Assembly (NCBI GenBank): GCA_963920635.1
Contig: OY987305.1
Location: 6,115,153-6,179,152, forward strand
DNA length: 64,000 nucleotides
Source of the DNA: Pseudeuparius sepicola
Taxonomy: Eukaryota > Arthropoda > Insecta > Coleoptera > Anthribidae
Direction: 5' to 3'
Shown: piece by piece, positions 62,184 to 64,000 of the stretch
Numbering within the stretch: the stretch's first letter is position 1
How the letters are laid out: every line of letters starts with the position of its first letter
Translations under genes and position numbers: made by a program
Notes under the pieces: model-generated
What the model saw: the letters and a program-made list of their open reading frames with translations, nothing else
What the model was told of the DNA's origin: nothing
The model's database searches: none

Positions 62184-62650
62184 TATATTCGTACAAATAT
62201 TGCCGGGGAAATAATAGTCACTTTTAAATAAACATGAAACTGGTATCTTGACGCGAAAAAAATGCAAGTTATTTGTTTATGCAAAACTGACTATAGTCTA
62301 TTTATTTTAAAGAGTAAACAAATGTTGAATGTACAGGATTGCTCGCGGAGCGCGCTGACGACTTTTTGTTTTCTTTTCTGATGGAGGAACACATGTTTTC
62401 TTCTGAGCTTGCTATTTTATAATTATTCACGTTCAAAAAGTTATCTAAAGTAATAAGCGATCGTTACTATCAACATACCACGTTGCGCATTGGTCACTAA
62501 ATTTGTGTTTTTTTTGTTTTCTACTGACTTTTACGTAAATTGACTATTATATTTTACTAATAGCAACATTTATCTTATTTTGTGTATCTACTACAACTGT
62601 AAGATAATTAAATGTTTAAAATAATTTGACAACTATATAGACCGAAAGAT

Positions 62651-62995
62651 AGTGACAGATTTTTGGACGTGATTTTACTTAGTATGCCTTTCAAAGGGCA
62701 TTATGTTGTGTATATTCTCACAATAATAAGATAGGTATAAATCAGTCATCCTGGGTTCTTCATATGGAAAAGTGAGTATTCATTTATTCGAAAAATATGG
62801 GTTTGATATTTTAGTCAGACATTTAGTCATCATAAAACACATGGCAGCCTGACTAAAATCATATCAAAACGCAGTTTTTCATGTGAGGAACCCAGGACAA
62901 CTCTCTGATTCATACCTTATTATTGTGAGAATATAGGCAACATAATGCCCTTTGAAAGTCATACTGAGTAAAATCACGTTAAAAAATCTGTCACT
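62651..62995. mobile_element. Palindromic element, 345 bp
   Basis: AGTGACAGATTTTTGGACGT at the left pairs with ACGTTAAAAAATCTGTCACT at the right. The arms (GCCTTTCAAAGGGCATTATG, TCCTGGGTTC, GATATTTTAGTCAG) are complementary up to a centre near 62823. The termini differ from the CAGGGTG group. Confidence 0.8.
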
Positions 62996-63064
62996 AACTC
63001 CCGGCCTACTAGCTCTCGTGTTGAAAGCAAACTATTTGCACATGTTTAATGGATATCGATTATA

Positions 63065-63318
63065 CAGTGTCCGGCAGAATGTACGAGATTTGTTTACATT
63101 TATCAGAAAATTTTATTCTTAATAAAAGTTTGTGCATTTTTAATGATTTACCCGCACAGAAAATAAAACCACTTTATTTAATATGCCAGTTCCGTTTCAG
63201 AGAGGATTTATAATTTATAAGCGTGAGTGCCATACAAATTAATTTGTTTGAACAATAGTCATGGGTCCTGCAAAATAAAAATGAACAAATACTGGTGCAA
63301 ACTTTCTGCCGGTCACTG
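63065..63318. mobile_element. Short MITE of the CAGTGACCGGCAGAAAG family, 254 bp
   Basis: The termini CAGTGTCCGGCAGAATG and CTTTCTGCCGGTCACTG are inverted repeats flanked by TA. The left interior TTTATCAGAAAATTTTATTC matches the related elements at 6361 and 20235. Confidence 0.8.
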
Positions 63319-63599
63319 TATTATGTTTATACATATTATCTTTGCTCATACGTCATACCAAATAGAATGTAGCCTGGTTCTGACAACCGTTAGTGATGCC
63401 ATTCTTGAAGGTTCATAAAAAATTAACAAAAGAAATGCAATGGGAGCTTTTACGATTACTAATAAATTAAATGAGAAATATTCTGCACCACAATAGTATA
63501 AGACGCGTTTTCTATACAGGAAAATAATCGGAAGCTAAATTGTACAGGGTGTCAGTCGGTGTGTAGAAAATGTGGCACATTATATTTCCAGGAAAAGAA
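63319..63599. other. 3' flank of the minus-strand partial gene
   Basis: Non-coding; a lone CAGGGTGTCAGTCGG element end lies at about 63545. Confidence 0.4.
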
Positions 63600-64000
63600 C
63601 TAATCTTTTTCAGAGCCCTCCCTGTCCCTAGCCATGGCCGGTATAGGCAGAATAGCAGGTGACATGGCTAGGGCGGGGTTAGCCACGGCTATAATGTTGT
63701 CACCACTTGCGGCTATAACTTGAACTTTTGGTGAAAATTTGCTGGGATCTTCGTCGTTGTCTTGGCCGTCGTCCCGTTTTTTCTAGTTTTCAAAAATTAG
63801 GAATTTCATAAAAACACCGAAAATCCATCTTTCATTTTTTATTTTAGTATTATTTGCAAAAAGTCACTTACGTTGTTGGTTACGTAGTTGTCCGAGTCCT
63901 GCCCTTGAAACTACGAAAAAGATAAGAAAAATGTAACGGAAAATGCGAAATGTTTTTAGAAAATTACCTGGGGTGAACTAGAATTACTGTAGGTAAATTG
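63600..64000 (-). CDS. 3'-terminal exons of an unrecognised gene (partial)
   Basis: On the minus strand three exons join in phase: one entering from beyond the window (64000-63968, QFTYSNSSSPQ), a 39-nt micro-exon (63910-63872, FQGQDSDNYVTNN) and the last exon (63782-63600). The last exon opens KKRDDGQDNDEDPSKFSPKV, continues VQVIAASGDNIIAVANPALA and ends REGSEKD and a stop. Acceptors CGTAG and ACTAG and donors GTAAGT and GTAATT support it. The tail is acidic then Ala/Pro-rich and looks disordered. I do not recognise the protein; its start lies outside. Confidence 0.6.

Overview
The window is insect nuclear DNA: AT-rich, with short exons bounded by GT-AG introns, dense in inverted-repeat mobile elements, and carrying non-LTR retrotransposon and BEL/Pao debris. 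The protein-level look and the abundance of elements ending CAGGGTG...CACCCTG fit a beetle or similar insect, but the order cannot be fixed from the sequence. There is no bacterial or plasmid layout here (no operons, ribosome binding sites or CRISPR).

Five host genes were reassembled by hand from split exons, all with phase-consistent junctions, plus one small two-exon gene and the last exons of another. From left to right: (1) 22741-29173 (+), a membrane-anchored CREB3/OASIS-family bZIP factor, 7 coding exons, 538 aa; (2) 29637-30431 (-), an unrecognised 104-aa, two-exon gene; (3) 31369-37457 (+), PCGF3, the RING/RAWUL subunit of a Polycomb PRC1 variant (fly l(3)73Ah), 4 exons, 224 aa; (4) 41874-42813 (-), quinoid dihydropteridine reductase, 5 exons, 237 aa; (5) 46620-50173 (-), an R3HCC1L-like protein, 7 exons, 677 aa; (6) 53584-60468 (+), a secreted CLIP-domain trypsin-like protease, 8 exons, 383 aa; (7) 63600-64000 (-), the 3' end of an unrecognised gene that runs off the window. 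Apart from the divergent pair (2)/(3), the genes show no functional link to one another.

The first 22 kb has no recognisable gene. It holds foldback elements, a pair of tRNA-like (SINE-like) sequences in inverted orientation, a nearly perfect 442-bp tandem duplication, three copies of a roughly 0.7-1 kb repeat carrying a conserved TGACGTCA, a GC-rich island at about 11460-12140 with NRF1-like and perfect RFX X-box palindromes, and a satellite-like array at 17780-20180 that was broken up by two later insertions.

The most striking theme is structural. At least ten long inverted repeats (0.35-1.5 kb) fold on themselves almost end to end, and several fill introns nearly from splice site to splice site (PCGF3 intron 3, CREB3 intron 6, much of CREB3 intron 1). 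A second class of element has ends built from reiterated short palindromic words (GATCTAAGATC, GTTTTAAAAC, TCCGACTTATAAGTCGGA). These are candidates for hairpin-RNA or siRNA sources and for intron-filling elements; that reading is inference.
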